From NCBI RefSeq assembly GCF_000970285.1, contig NZ_CP009516.1, forward strand, positions 1,529,036-1,593,035: a DNA stretch of 64,000 nt, in the 5' to 3' direction. A program made the position numbers and the translations under genes. The stretch is from Methanosarcina horonobensis HB-1 = JCM 15518 (GTDB lineage Archaea > Halobacteriota > Methanosarcinia > Methanosarcinales > Methanosarcinaceae). The notes below the pieces were generated by a model that worked only from the letters and a program-made list of their open reading frames with translations, ran no database searches and was not told the origin of the DNA. Every line of letters begins with the position of its first letter. The first letter of the stretch is position 1. Below, in pieces: positions 35,186 to 46,035 of this stretch.

Positions 35186-35551
35186 TTAGTCTGCTTGAGA
35201 GACCATTGAGACCGGAACGCACTGCACATCGTCAAGCGGTAATTCGACTGAGGCCACTTCATCAAGGATATGTTTTCCAATCCTGGGTTTGAGTCCTGTT
35301 CTTGTCACCAGATCTACTTTCACTTCCAGGAGGTCTCTCAGGTAGTATTTAAGCTCGATATATTTCAAGAGACCAGGCGCTTCGTCGAATTCCACAAGGA
35401 TATCAAAGTCACTTTCACCTGTTTGTTCCCCACGGACGTATGAACCGAAAACTCCTGGATAGCTCACGCTGTACTTTTCTTTTATCTCCGGCAGGTGTTG
35501 TCTGAGTATTCTTATGTAATAGTCAGCATCCTTGAGTTGTTGGGAAGGCAT
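35186..35551 (-). CDS. MntA-type minimal nucleotidyltransferase
   Basis: Start placed at ATG 35551 (MPSQQLKDADYYIRIL), since the longer TTG version only adds a lysine-rich leader. The 121-residue product carries the full signature GVFGSYVRGEQTGESDFDIL with two catalytic aspartates, followed by the usual LLKYIELKYYLRDLLEVKVD. Such proteins act as antitoxins of HEPN toxins by adding AMP. No HEPN gene is adjacent; the only neighbour is another MntA-like gene on the same strand. Residues after ASVEL (about the last 20) are unusual. Confidence 0.8.
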   Translation of the reverse strand: MPSQQLKDADYYIRILRQHLPEIKEKYSVSYPGVFGSYVRGEQTGESDFDILVEFDEAPGLLKYIELKYYLRDLLEVKVDLVTRTGLKPRIGKHILDEVASVELPLDDVQCVPVSMVSQAD

Positions 35552-35855
35552 TTTCCTTTCTTTCCTTTTTTGTTCTTTGTTACTCAATTACTACTGAATT
35601 ATAATAGCTATTTTCTCTATAATAGTTATCCGATCCCAAAAATGAGTTTCAGATTACAAAATCTAAATATTTATTTAGTTGTCAATTTCTTATCTAAGTA
35701 AAAAGATCATAACAGTTTGGGTATCTATATCTAATCTTAAACCGAATTATAGCAACTGCAGATCACTTCTCTCCAGAATAGGCACTTAATATCTGCTGAC
35801 ATCCTTCCCAGACTCACAGCCAGTTTATCAAATATAACTGAAAGAGGCTCAAACC

Positions 35856-37364
35856 TTGGAACTGAAATTCAAACTCAGAGCGTATTTTAAAACAAGTGCA
35901 GATCCCACTCCCACAAAGGAGACCGTAGCTGCGCTTTTTGAAGAGGCAAACAGTACTCTTCTTACGAAAGGAGCTCCCGAAGGGCAGGGAGCGAAAATTA
36001 CGGAATGGAAGCTCGGGGAAGACAGGATCGAGCTTACCCTGGAGTCAGGAAGGTATGTCAGGGTGCATGATGCCGTCCTGCGGCTGAAGAAAGTGCTTTC
36101 AGAGCAGCTGGGGAAAAAGTACAGGATCGGAATCAGGGGAATTGAAGTTGAGTCCTTTACCATCCAGGTGCCGGCTGAGCACGAGCTCAGGATGCTGAAG
36201 GTGCCTTACATAAAGGGTATGGAAAATATCGAAGGCGGAATCTTACTCGAGCTTGAAGTAGGGGAAGCTGAGATGAAGAACAGGGTCCCTGACCGCGTCC
36301 TTACCCTGCTTGAAGAAAAAATTGAGGCTGCCCGGTACGGGGCAAAGGCTGAGCACTGGAACCTGATCTGGCAGAGGGAGCCCATGAAGCACCCCTTTAA
36401 CGAAGACCCGACCCAGGCGATGCTGAAAGAGGGCTGGCTCAAAAGAGGGGCAAGCCGCGGGCAGTGGATCCATGGGCCCCAGTCTACGAGAGTATTCCGG
36501 ACTTTCGAAAAAATCGTCTTTGACGAACTCCTTGAGCCCCTCGGGTACAGGGAGATGATTTTCCCGAAACTGGTCACCTGGGAGGTCTGGATGAAATCCG
36601 GGCATGCCAAGGGTGTGTATCCCGAGATCTATTATGTATGCCCTCCGCAGACAAGGGACCCTGATTACTGGGAAGAGGTTGCAGATTATTATAAGGTCAC
36701 ACACGAGGTGCCGACAAAGCTCATAAAAGAAAAAATAGGAGAGCCCATAGGCGGCATGTGCTATGCCCAGTGCCCGCCTTTCTGGATGTACGTAACTGGT
36801 GAGACACTTCCGAATGACGAGATTCCCGTGAAGGTCTTTGACAGATCCGGAACCTCTCACAGATATGAAAGTGGTGGAATCCACGGGATTGAAAGGGTTG
36901 ATGAGTTCCACAGGATTGAAATCGTCTGGATAGGGACAAAAGAACAGGTAGTAAAGTGTGCAGAAGAGCTTCACGAGCGTTATATGCACATATTCAACGA
37001 CATCCTGGACATTGAATGGAGGAAAGCAAGGGTTACTCCCTGGTTCATGGCACAGGAAGGGCTGCTCGGGCTTGCCGAAGAGAACAGTGTCGGGACTACT
37101 GATTACGAAGCCTGTCTGCCTTACCGCGGGAAAAACGGCGAATGGCTCGAGTTCCAGAACGTAAGCATCAACGGGGACAAGTATCCGAAAGGCTTCAATG
37201 TAAAGCTTCAGTCCGGAGAAGAACTGTGGTCCGGGTGTTCTGGGGTAGGACTTGAGAGGTGGGCTGCAGTCTTCCTTGCGCAGAAGGGGCTTAATCCTGA
37301 GAACTGGCCGGAAGAGTTCAGGAAAAGAGCAGGTAAAATGCCGGAAGGAATTCGCTTCCTCTAA
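35856..37364 (+). CDS. serS2: Type 2 (methanogen-type) seryl-tRNA synthetase
   Basis: A 502-residue enzyme that charges tRNA-Ser with serine in the cytoplasm. It belongs to the rare methanogen class II form with an active-site zinc: ligands C306 (YAQCPPF), E355 (FHRIEIVW) and C461 (WSGCSGVG) lie exactly where they are described for the M. barkeri enzyme. Class II motif 2 (FRTFEKIVF to REMIFPKL region) and motif 3 (GVGLERWAA) are visible, and the N-terminal 165 residues form the tRNA-binding domain of this type. The start is TTG at 35856. M. barkeri also has a standard bacterial-type enzyme, so this one may be a second copy of the function. Confidence 0.95.
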   Translation: MELKFKLRAYFKTSADPTPTKETVAALFEEANSTLLTKGAPEGQGAKITEWKLGEDRIELTLESGRYVRVHDAVLRLKKVLSEQLGKKYRIGIRGIEVESFTIQVPAEHELRMLKVPYIKGMENIEGGILLELEVGEAEMKNRVPDRVLTLLEEKIEAARYGAKAEHWNLIWQREPMKHPFNEDPTQAMLKEGWLKRGASRGQWIHGPQSTRVFRTFEKIVFDELLEPLGYREMIFPKLVTWEVWMKSGHAKGVYPEIYYVCPPQTRDPDYWEEVADYYKVTHEVPTKLIKEKIGEPIGGMCYAQCPPFWMYVTGETLPNDEIPVKVFDRSGTSHRYESGGIHGIERVDEFHRIEIVWIGTKEQVVKCAEELHERYMHIFNDILDIEWRKARVTPWFMAQEGLLGLAEENSVGTTDYEACLPYRGKNGEWLEFQNVSINGDKYPKGFNVKLQSGEELWSGCSGVGLERWAAVFLAQKGLNPENWPEEFRKRAGKMPEGIRFL

Positions 37365-37420
37365 CTTTTACCCTAACTATTACCCTAACTTTTACCCTAA
37401 CTTTTTACTCTTACCTTTAC
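37365..37420 (+). repeat. Telomere-like TAACTTTTACCC repeats
   Basis: Directly after the serS2 stop, units of TAACTTTTACCC / TAACTATTACCC recur about four times with a 12-base period. They lie where a terminator would be and are T/C-rich on the plus strand. Confidence 0.75.
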
Positions 37421-37514
37421 CTTTAAATTTTTCAATGATGTTCAACCCATTTTTTCCTTTTTCTCTTTGCGAGACGTGAGAACAGGAGGACAGAACGTGT
37501 TTCTGACCGATTTC

Positions 37515-37522
37515 TTTATATA
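37515..37522 (+). promoter_or_regulatory. Box A upstream of rps3ae
   Basis: TTTATATA inside TTTCTTTATATATGG predicts a transcript starting near 37547, about 335 bases before the ribosomal protein gene, hence an unusually long leader or a separate RNA. Confidence 0.55.
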
Positions 37523-37547
37523 TGGAAATGATGTGTATAGTGAGCCA

Positions 37548-38493
<946 letters not shown>

Positions 38494-38521
38494 TTCTTTT
38501 TGACTAAATATTAGAAGCAGG

Positions 38522-38543
38522 AGAAAATCCGAAAGGATTTTCT
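38522..38543 (+). terminator. Hairpin terminator after rps3ae
   Basis: AGAAAATCC-GAAA-GGATTTTCT: a perfect 9-base stem with a GAAA loop, 29 bases after the stop, followed by a T-rich run. Confidence 0.65.
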
Positions 38544-38661
38544 TATCTCTCTTTTGAAATTTTGTTTAGAATTTTGTTATTTTTCAGGATTATCTCTTTT
38601 AGAATCTCATCTCACATAGTTTCATTATTTTACAGGTCAGAAGGAAGACAGAAAATGCCTT

Positions 38662-38703
38662 CTCTTTATGGTTATGCTATGACTCTTTATGGTTATGCTA
38701 TGA
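38662..38703. repeat. Perfect 21-base tandem repeat, two units
   Basis: Two exact units (38662-38682 and 38683-38703) starting CTCTTTATGGTTATG and ending CTATGA, in the spacer between the convergent rps3ae and topA genes. Confidence 0.85.
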
Positions 38704-38863
38704 GATACTTTGGAGAATGAATCTACTTCGTCCAAAACGTAATCTTTTGGCCTCAAAAACCATTTGCCCAAAAAGTAGAAAGAGTTTGAAGGGAGGAAGA
38801 AGTAGAAGAAATAGGAAGTAGAAGAATTTTGTCTATTTTCTTCTTTTTCTTCCCTTGATGCCT

Positions 38864-41362
38864 TCACTTACTCTCTTTCCTGCTGCCTGCAACAGATACT
38901 GCTTTTGAAACTCTGCCTGCTGCCGGTTTTTCCGTACCTCTTCCCGCACTTTTCGTCCCCGACCCTGTTGCAGGATCTGCAGAAACCTTTCTCTGTGCCC
39001 TCGATTCATTTCTGGGGCTCACTTTTTTCCAGTATTTTATACCTTCCGTGCAGCGCCGGTTTAAGCAGAAATCATCTTCCGGGATTTCGCTTCCTTCTCC
39101 ATCTTCTTTTAGCCTGAATAGCTTCCAGCCGCAGATCTCACAGGTTTTATCGAGAAGGGTTAATTTTCCGGTCTTTGGGACCGAATGCGTATATCCGCAG
39201 CGTTTTGTGCAGCCCAGAAAGCGGTTGTCTTTGAAAGATATCAGGAACATTCTCCCGTCACATTCAGGGCACGGTCCCACGGTTTCAGGAGGATAACATT
39301 CCTTTTCAAGCTCACATTTAAAGCAGGGTCCTACACCTACAGCCCAGTTATACTTATTTCCTACCTTCAGGACAGCTGCTCCTTCTTTTTTACATTCTTT
39401 GCTCCTGAGTACGGTCAGAGCTCCGGTTTTCGGCAGGGGGAACGAGTTTCTGCAATCAGGGTAACCTGTGCAGCCCACAAAGCGCCCGGAATCCGTCTGC
39501 ACGATTCTGAGCACGTGCCCGCATGCCTTGCAGGTCCCGATGTAGTTTTTCTTGTCTTCAAGGGCAGCTTCATCCTTGATCGTACCTGCAATGTTTGAGG
39601 TCAGCTCTTTTTTGTTTGCTTCAAGCTGGGCATACATCTCTTTTATCAGGACTGTACCTTCATCAAGGGCAGCTTCGAACTCTTTTTTCCCGTCTTCTAC
39701 TTCCTGTATAAGGGCTTCAATCTTTGAGCGGATATCAGGCCTGACAAGGATCGGGACGGATAAAGAAAGCCCTTCCATCAGGGTAAAGCCTGTATCAAGG
39801 ATAGAAATCGTTTTTCCTTTGTTCTCGAAATAACCCCGCTTTTTGTTTGTCTCGATATGGGTAGGAGCCGTTGCTTTTGTCCCTATCCCGTGCTTATCCA
39901 TAAGGGTCAGGAGTTCGGCTTCTGTCAGCTTCTTCGGAGGACTGGTTTTGGACTTTGTATTGCTCAGCTTTTTTACGTCCACTTTCTCTTTTTCCTCTAC
40001 AAACGGGAGGAGCTTATCTTTTTTATTTTCAAAAGGATAGACTTCGAGCCAGCCTGCATCTTTAAGCACGGTCCCTGAGGAGTCAAAAGGCTCTTCCTGA
40101 ACCTGCAGGTGAAGGTGTGTTTTTTCGAAAACCGCTGCAGGCATCAGGTTTGCCAGGAAATGTCTTGCAATAAGGTCATAGACTTCTGCCGCTTGCGGGA
40201 TATTTATTGCGGAGCTGATCTCTCCCCTGGCAGCCGCCCGGATAGGGTGAATAGGGGGATGGTCATGCGCGTCTTTTTCTCCATTCTTCGGCACTATCGG
40301 GGCGGAGAGAATGGACTCGGCAAAGGGCTTGTACTCTTTCTGCCTCGCAAAATCAAAAACAAGGGACTTAAAGTCGAAGTCGTCTGCATATTTGTTAGTC
40401 TCTGTCCTCGGATAGCTAGTAAACCCTGCAAGGTAGAGCTGTTCCGCGGTTTCGAGTGCAACCTCCGGACTGATTCCCAGGAACTTTGAAGCCCGCTTCA
40501 GGAACTCTGTAGTATTCAAAGGGTTCGGAGGGCTGGTTTTCGCTTCTTTTACCGTTTTCTTTACGACAAGCCCTTCCTTTGCCCCTTTTAGCCGCTTGAA
40601 AATTTCAGCTGCTTTTTCTTTGTCGTGGATGTTTCCTGCTCTGTGAGTGCCTTCGAATTCTCCACCTTTTGCGGCAAAAATTGCAGTAATCTTCCAGAAG
40701 TCCTTTGCCTCAAAAGCCCGGATTGCTTTTTCCCTTTCGTAAACAAACCCGCAGGTAGGAGTCTGGCAGGGTCCTATTGAAAGGACATCTTTCGTCCTTG
40801 CCTTTTCCCTGACCGAAAGCGTGACAAAGCGCGTAAACGCAGCCCCCATTTTCAGGTCAAGGATCTGCCTGGCTTCCGCAGCCATGGCAAGGTTATGGTC
40901 AGGGTCCACAGGACTTTCAAAAGCTTTTCTGACCTCTTTTGGGGAAAGGGCTGAAAAACGTGCCCTTGCGACAGGTACGTTTGTAACCTCTTCGGCAAGG
41001 GTTTTTGCTTCAAACCCTATGTTTTCCCCTTCCCTGTCATAGTCGCATGCAAGGATAATTTTGTCTGCCCGTTTTGCCAGGTTTTTTATCGCAGCTTCGT
41101 ACTCTTTCCTGGTCACGAACTTCTCAGGGTCAACCCCAAGCAGTGTGCTCGGGTCAACTTCACTCCATTTGTTGTACTTTTCGGGAAAGTCGTAGCTCAT
41201 AATGTGCCCGGACAGTCCCATGACGAGCCATTCTTCCCCTTTCCACTTAAACTCGTAAGCAGGCAGCCCTTCTACCGAAATTTTATCCACTTCCCCATCG
41301 CCAAGGATACTGGCTATCTGGGCGGCTGCTTTGTTTTTTTCTGCAAATGCGACAACTGTCAT
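38864..41362 (-). CDS. topA: DNA topoisomerase I (type IA)
   Basis: An 832-residue archaeal type IA topoisomerase that relaxes negative supercoils. The Toprim acids are in CDYDREGE (D107, D109, E113), the catalytic tyrosine is Y317 in FTSYPRTETNKY, and KHGIGTKATAPTHIE is the usual active-site loop. The C-terminal part has at least three four-cysteine zinc fingers: CKACGHVLR..CTGYPDC, CFKCELEKECYP..CPECDG, and CEICGWKLF. It ends with a lysine/arginine-rich, low-complexity tail (KVSADPATGSGTKSAGRG). It is a single gene with full family length. Confidence 0.95.
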   Translation of the reverse strand: MTVVAFAEKNKAAAQIASILGDGEVDKISVEGLPAYEFKWKGEEWLVMGLSGHIMSYDFPEKYNKWSEVDPSTLLGVDPEKFVTRKEYEAAIKNLAKRADKIILACDYDREGENIGFEAKTLAEEVTNVPVARARFSALSPKEVRKAFESPVDPDHNLAMAAEARQILDLKMGAAFTRFVTLSVREKARTKDVLSIGPCQTPTCGFVYEREKAIRAFEAKDFWKITAIFAAKGGEFEGTHRAGNIHDKEKAAEIFKRLKGAKEGLVVKKTVKEAKTSPPNPLNTTEFLKRASKFLGISPEVALETAEQLYLAGFTSYPRTETNKYADDFDFKSLVFDFARQKEYKPFAESILSAPIVPKNGEKDAHDHPPIHPIRAAARGEISSAINIPQAAEVYDLIARHFLANLMPAAVFEKTHLHLQVQEEPFDSSGTVLKDAGWLEVYPFENKKDKLLPFVEEKEKVDVKKLSNTKSKTSPPKKLTEAELLTLMDKHGIGTKATAPTHIETNKKRGYFENKGKTISILDTGFTLMEGLSLSVPILVRPDIRSKIEALIQEVEDGKKEFEAALDEGTVLIKEMYAQLEANKKELTSNIAGTIKDEAALEDKKNYIGTCKACGHVLRIVQTDSGRFVGCTGYPDCRNSFPLPKTGALTVLRSKECKKEGAAVLKVGNKYNWAVGVGPCFKCELEKECYPPETVGPCPECDGRMFLISFKDNRFLGCTKRCGYTHSVPKTGKLTLLDKTCEICGWKLFRLKEDGEGSEIPEDDFCLNRRCTEGIKYWKKVSPRNESRAQRKVSADPATGSGTKSAGRGTEKPAAGRVSKAVSVAGSRKESK

Positions 41363-42025
41363 ATAAAGTACCTTAATCTCTGTTATTGGGATATAGAATT
41401 TAATGAGGAAACGTTATGGAAAATGCTCAGAAATTTTAAGAAACACTGTATGAAATATTGTAAGAAATATTAAAGGTAGCATAGTCAGGAAGTATGTGGA
41501 AATATGTACTATTAAGTAATGAAACGTTTCCCGATTAAACTTTTGACTCAAACTGATCAACTTCGGTTATCTGTTCACGCTGTCTATAAAACCCCTGCCC
41601 TCTGTAAAAAACCCTTCGCTTTATAAACAACAGGTCTGGATTTCCTGCATATGTATGCCCTACTTAATAGGCTTACATTATTTATATATTTGTCTGTTTA
41701 TACATTATTGGGGAACTTTTCCGAATGTAAAAAGCTATATATCAGTTTACTCTCTGTTCTAATCTACAAACTGGAATTTCCGAATTAATCGTTATAGTCA
41801 TTTTAACAGGGAAGTTTATTCGATTAGAAAATTGATCCGGTTATATTAAACCTGATCCAATTATATTACTTCACTATCATTATTATTGGTACATTACCGG
41901 TAGTCCTTGTTTTCTTTACTGGTGTGTCCTTACTACTACGTCCTTATTCAGGACTGAAACATTTTAGGGCTGGAACACTCTAGGACCGGAATACTATCTC
42001 ATCCACCTCACATACGGAGTAAAAA
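41363..42025. other. Long AT-rich region upstream of topA and thiC
   Basis: The 660 bases between divergent topA and thiC hold no gene. TATA-like stretches lie at 41691-41698 and 41731-41740. A pair of related segments (ATTGATCCGGTTATATTA at 41831 and CTGATCCAATTATATTA at 41851) and several GG-A-C-rich short repeats near 41950-41990 precede thiC. No thiamine (THI-box) riboswitch core was found. Confidence 0.45.
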
Positions 42026-43312
42026 ATGACGCTGATGGAAGACGCAAAGCGGGGAATCATTACCCCTGCAATTGAAGCCGTAGCAAAAGCTGAAGGAATA
42101 GACGCTGAAACTGTCCGTTCCTGCGTGGCAAAAGGGCTGATTGCCATTCCGAAGAATATCAGGCGAGAAACCCTCCCTGTAGGAATTGGCAAATATATGA
42201 GCACAAAAATAAATGCCAATGTAGGTACATCAAGGGACTGCATCGATATCGATGCCGAAGTTGAGAAAGCAAAAGCCGCAGAAGCCTTTGGAGCTCATGC
42301 AGTAATGGACCTCTCAACAGGCGGAAACCTGAACGAGATCCGCACCCGCATTCTTGAAGCCATAAACATCCCGGTAGGAACCGTCCCCATTTATCAGGCT
42401 GCAGCTTCCCAGAAAGTTGTGGTGGAAATGACTTCTGACGACATGTTCAATGCTGTCAGGAAACATGCCGAACAGGGTGTGGACTTTGTAACCGTGCATG
42501 CCGGAGTCAACTTAAACTCTCTTGAGCGTCTACGCCAGAGTGACCGGATTATGAATGTTGTCAGCCGCGGAGGCTCTTTTACCCTTGCCTGGATGCTGCA
42601 CAACGGGGAAGATAACCCCTTCTATGCCGAATTCGATTATCTCCTTGAAATCGCAAAAGAGTACGACATGACCCTTAGCCTTGGAGACGGTATGCGTCCG
42701 GGCTGTATTGCCGATGCTTCCGACCGCCCGAAGTTCATGGAATTTATCACCCTCGGGGAGCTTGTAAAACGTTCAAGGGCTGCCGATGTCCAGACTTTTG
42801 TGGAAGGGCCGGGGCATGTCCCCTTAAACGAAATCGAACTCAGTGTCCGGGGCATGAAAGAGCTCTGCGACGGAGCCCCTCTCTACCTTCTGGGTCCTCT
42901 TGTTACCGATATCGCCCCTGGCTTTGACCACATAACCGGCGCAATCGGAGGAGCCGTAGCGGGAATGCACGGCACTGACTTCCTCTGTATGGTAACACCC
43001 TCCGAACACCTTGCTCTTCCGTCTCTCGAGGACATCAAAGAAGGTCTGCTTGTAACAAAACTTGCAGCCCACACTATTGATCTCATAAAAGAAGGTCCAA
43101 GAGAACGCGCCTGGAAGCAGGACACAGCTATGGCTTATGCCCGCAGGGACCTTGACTGGGAAAAGCAGTTCGAGCTTGCAATCGACGGCGACCGAGCCCG
43201 CAAAATACGGGATGCCAGGAAGACGGAAAGCGATGCCTGCTCTATGTGTGGGGAACTGTGCGCAGTTAAGATCGTAAAGGAAGCTTTCGGGGAAAAGAAA
43301 AAAGAAGTATAA
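42026..43312 (+). CDS. thiC: Phosphomethylpyrimidine synthase ThiC
   Basis: A 428-residue radical-SAM enzyme of a non-canonical fold that turns aminoimidazole ribotide into the pyrimidine part of thiamine. Family motifs include VNANVGTS-like [43 protein letters not shown] and [21 protein letters not shown]. The C-terminal iron-sulfur motif CSMCGELC (CX2CX4C) is intact. Length fits the archaeal form, which lacks the bacterial N-terminal extension. Together with thi4 (8128-8910) it covers both branches of thiamine synthesis. Confidence 0.96.
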   Translation: MTLMEDAKRGIITPAIEAVAKAEGIDAETVRSCVAKGLIAIPKNIRRETLPVGIGKYMSTKINANVGTSRDCIDIDAEVEKAKAAEAFGAHAVMDLSTGGNLNEIRTRILEAINIPVGTVPIYQAAASQKVVVEMTSDDMFNAVRKHAEQGVDFVTVHAGVNLNSLERLRQSDRIMNVVSRGGSFTLAWMLHNGEDNPFYAEFDYLLEIAKEYDMTLSLGDGMRPGCIADASDRPKFMEFITLGELVKRSRAADVQTFVEGPGHVPLNEIELSVRGMKELCDGAPLYLLGPLVTDIAPGFDHITGAIGGAVAGMHGTDFLCMVTPSEHLALPSLEDIKEGLLVTKLAAHTIDLIKEGPRERAWKQDTAMAYARRDLDWEKQFELAIDGDRARKIRDARKTESDACSMCGELCAVKIVKEAFGEKKKEV

Positions 43313-43467
43313 AAGGCAGAAAAAACAATTTCTTCTATTTCCTTTTTCTTTCAATTCTCTGATTTTTTCTTCTTTCCTGTCTCTTCTTCCCTTTTTTGGA
43401 AAAACCGCTCTCCTGCGTCGAGCGGGACAATCATTTTGGGTGAAGATCCTATTCTGACCAATCAATT

Positions 43468-43584
43468 AGTCCTCTTGAGCGCAGCGAAAAGGACTGCGTA
43501 CTGTTGCGATTACATCGCAACTCCCATGAAATCTCCGATTTCATGTGATCCCGAGGCGCAATTCGGGCGAGGCGCAATTCGGGC
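43468..43584. repeat. Cluster of four hairpins plus a 16-base tandem repeat
   Basis: In 117 bases: AGTCCT/AGGACT (43468-43495), GTTGCGAT-TAC-ATCGCAAC (43503-43521), CATGAAATC-TCC-GATTTCATG (43525-43545), and CCCGA/TCGGG (43550-43567), followed by two units of GAGGCGCAATTCGGGC (43553-43584). It overlaps the 3' end of the DUF2156 gene. Confidence 0.8.
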
Positions 43585-44467
43585 GTTTAAGCGAATATAC
43601 TTCAACCATGTGGTGCGGGTGATACCTCAGTTTTGCTTCTCTGAGGCCGCCGACCCCGAGATCGCTCTCACGGTTAATGTATTCCACTTCGCCTGCAAGA
43701 GCTGCTGCCGTTTTCGCATTGATAGCCTTATAGATCCCTTCGCAGTCCGGCAGTCCCTTCTCGAAGTGGATAAGTGCTGTATCGGCATTAAGACGCTCAA
43801 AAAGGGAGATGGCACCGACTTCCGAATCAACCCGGAGCAAAAAGCCTTTCAGGGGAAGTTCAGTGAAGTGCTCAACTGCATAGAAAGCTGCTTCGACCTC
43901 GTGGGCAAGGACCGGATTTTTGTCGCACCCTTTCCAATCGTGCCATTTTCTCAGGAGTTCCATAACCTCTTCCAGGTTTCCGGGTATAATTGGTTCAACC
44001 GTATGCGTGCAATTCTTTCGGAACCTGTTGAGCTGGCTACGGATTTTTTGATATTTTTTTCCCGGAAGTTCAGCAAGGTCGGAAACTCTGTAAATATACT
44101 CGAAGTTATTTCTATCCGGCACCAGTAAGAGGCCTGGCTCAAGCTCCTGTATCCACTGTGCAGTATCAGGATCGATGAGTACAAGAGGGGTCTCGTCACT
44201 TACGTCCATTGCCAGCCGCAAAAGAGCACGCATAAGTTCAGGATCGTGGGGACCTATTGGAGGGTGAAACCGGGTAACTCCTTCAGTGGTACATGAAATA
44301 ATTACGTTTCCATTCACGTATGCATATTGGTATGGTGTAAAATGGTTCCAGCAGACCATATTTGTGAATGTATTGCTGCTGTGGGATTGCGGGTAAAGTG
44401 CGTAATGTCGCTCGAAAAAATTCCTGTCAGCAAGCGTGACAGGTTTGAAATCTTCCTGGCAGAGCAT
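43541..44467 (-). CDS. DUF2156 protein (phosphatidylglycerol lysyltransferase-like fold)
   Basis: Start set at ATG 44467 (MLCQEDFKPVTLADRNFFER) because AAGGGA precedes it; the longer frame has no such site. About 308 residues with two GNAT-like halves typical of DUF2156: SNTFTNMVCWNHF, NFEYIYRVSDLAELPGKKYQ, KNCTHTVEPI, GAISLFERLNADTALIHFEK and YINRESDLGVGGLREAKLRY. Relatives move aminoacyl groups or act on unknown substrates. The last 12-14 residues (RPNCASPELRLGIT) come from the palindromic repeat cluster and are probably not ancestral. It converges with thiC. Confidence 0.85.
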   Translation of the reverse strand: MLCQEDFKPVTLADRNFFERHYALYPQSHSSNTFTNMVCWNHFTPYQYAYVNGNVIISCTTEGVTRFHPPIGPHDPELMRALLRLAMDVSDETPLVLIDPDTAQWIQELEPGLLLVPDRNNFEYIYRVSDLAELPGKKYQKIRSQLNRFRKNCTHTVEPIIPGNLEEVMELLRKWHDWKGCDKNPVLAHEVEAAFYAVEHFTELPLKGFLLRVDSEVGAISLFERLNADTALIHFEKGLPDCEGIYKAINAKTAAALAGEVEYINRESDLGVGGLREAKLRYHPHHMVEVYSLKRPNCASPELRLGIT

Positions 44468-44775
44468 CAGGGATCCCTTAAGGTTCGTAAATTGAACATT
44501 CTGAAAGTGCAATATACAGGTTTATTGTTTTTCATCTGCCCACCATTTCCTTAATTGATTCCTTCAATATATCTTTTTAGCGATTATTCCAGACAATTAT
44601 CATCAGAGCTTTCATAAGTATAGCTAACTTCTATAAATTACATTAAAATACTATCTTCAATTTAATAGGCTTACGCATTTAATTTTTGGAATTATTTATA
44701 TACAATCTCTCAAAGCCCTGCTGGAACTTCTAGAGTTATATTAACCAATCAACTAAAAAGGAAAAAGGAATAAAA

Positions 44776-45273
44776 ATGTCGGAGACTGAGAAAAAATCTG
44801 GTTTGAATATCCGCATTGCAGGTGAAAAAGATATCCCTCTTATCCTTGAATTTGTCAAAGGGATTGCCGAGTTTGAAAACCTTACTCACCTTGTTACAGC
44901 CACGGAAGAAACCCTAAAGGAGTCAATGTTCGGCAAAAAGTCTTATGCTGAGGTTTTCTTTGCCGAACTTGACGGAGTGCCTGCAGGTTTTACGGTCTTT
45001 TTCCACAACTTCTCCACTTTTGTAGGAAAGCAAGGGCTCTATATCGAAGACATTTTTGTGAAACCCGAATTTCGGGGCAGAGGGATCGGAAAAGCGATGT
45101 TTCTGCACTGCGTTAAGCTCGCAAAAGAAAGGAACTGCGGGAGAATGGAGTGGGCAGTACTTGACTGGAACCCTGCAAGAGAATTCTACGAATACTTCGG
45201 AGGAAGCCCTGTAGATGGGTGGCACATATACAGGATGGGCGCGGATAAATTCCAGAGTGCGCTCGAAAAATAA
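44776..45273 (+). CDS. GNAT N-acetyltransferase, SAT1-like
   Basis: A 165-residue acetyltransferase that uses acetyl-CoA to modify a small amine. The acetyl-CoA loop RGRGIGKAMF is preceded by LYIEDIFVKPEFRG, and the tail WAVLDWNPAREFYEYFGGSP is the pattern of spermidine/spermine-type and thialysine acetyltransferases. It has its own ATG at 44776 following an A/G-rich leader. The substrate cannot be told from sequence. It converges with the DUF3303 gene. Confidence 0.88.
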   Translation: MSETEKKSGLNIRIAGEKDIPLILEFVKGIAEFENLTHLVTATEETLKESMFGKKSYAEVFFAELDGVPAGFTVFFHNFSTFVGKQGLYIEDIFVKPEFRGRGIGKAMFLHCVKLAKERNCGRMEWAVLDWNPAREFYEYFGGSPVDGWHIYRMGADKFQSALEK

Positions 45274-45323
45274 ATTCGGAAAAAATTCGGAGAAATTTAC
45301 CTGGAGTTCTCCTCTTTAAAGTT

Positions 45324-45728
45324 TCAGGTCGTATCTTCTTGCTGGATGAAAGAGTGATGTTCAAGGCGTTCGATTCTTTTTTCAAGTATTTTTATCTGCT
45401 CATAAATTTCTTCTGATTCTTCCTTACCCTGAGCAGCCCCTATCCCTTTCTCTCCGGTTTTTTGGGCACGTTCCTGAGCCGCCTGCATATATTTGTCTGC
45501 TTTCATAACCGGAATTGTTTCGAACCTGCAGACACCAATAAAAGGAATGACTGAAGGTGTATACGTTTTCTCGTCTTCAGTTTCGTAAATTACAAACATG
45601 CGGTAGCCAGTAAGGTCAATCCATTCGTCAATTACTTTCATGCCTTTCGGGTATTCATAGTTCTTATAAAGGCCCTCAACCTTTGCTGAGTCTTTAGGTT
45701 CCCATGTTATTATATCCATCAATAGCAT
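45324..45728 (-). CDS. DUF3303 domain protein
   Basis: A 134-residue protein. Residues 3-75 match DUF3303 (MDIITWEPKD, EWIDLTGYRMFVIYETED, FIGVCRFETIPVM), a small alpha/beta dimeric fold common in Methanosarcina. The rest is a charged coiled coil (EEIYEQIKILEKRIERLEHH). A GGGGGTATCAGG segment lies upstream of the ATG at 45728; a methionine three codons later is also possible. Function is unknown. Confidence 0.8.
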   Translation of the reverse strand: MLLMDIITWEPKDSAKVEGLYKNYEYPKGMKVIDEWIDLTGYRMFVIYETEDEKTYTPSVIPFIGVCRFETIPVMKADKYMQAAQERAQKTGEKGIGAAQGKEESEEIYEQIKILEKRIERLEHHSFIQQEDTT

Positions 45729-46035
45729 TTGCCTGATACCCCCAGTATTAAAAATAGATTCAAATTATGTTCAATCGAATCTGAGTCGGATTCAAAGTAC
45801 ATTTAGCAAAGTTAAGTGTTGTTTGTTGTTTCTCATCAAATGGGCATATAGTTTCAGGAAGAATTGTTTAGAAAAAAAAGTTCGGAAAAATGTCCTAGTT
45901 ACTATTCTCTCTGGAGTTTATTTTGTTCTTAATCAATAAAAGAAGAAAAAGACCTTTTTCTTCTGCGTAATACTCTTTAGCATCTTTAATTAATAACTCT
46001 CGTTGCTTACTATTAATCTACTCATTGATATACTA
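45729..46035. other. AT-rich spacer, no gene seen
   Basis: Lies between the DUF3303 start and the NosD-like stop. No repeat or RNA signal was noted. Confidence 0.4.

Noticed and set aside
36243-36989. 248-residue frame antisense to serS2
   Set aside because: Third-position bias of the high-GC serS2 gene opens this antisense frame; serS2 motifs are unambiguous.
37365-37420. CRISPR-like array in the TAACTTTTACCC repeats
   Set aside because: Units are 12 bases with no spacers, so they are simple tandem repeats.
41363-42025. Possible thiamine riboswitch upstream of thiC
   Set aside because: Searched by eye for the conserved CTGAGA and ACCTGAT..GATAATGCC cores; neither is present in the right order.
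42824-43465. 213-residue frame antisense to thiC
   Set aside because: Antisense shadow of thiC extended through a pyrimidine-rich spacer.
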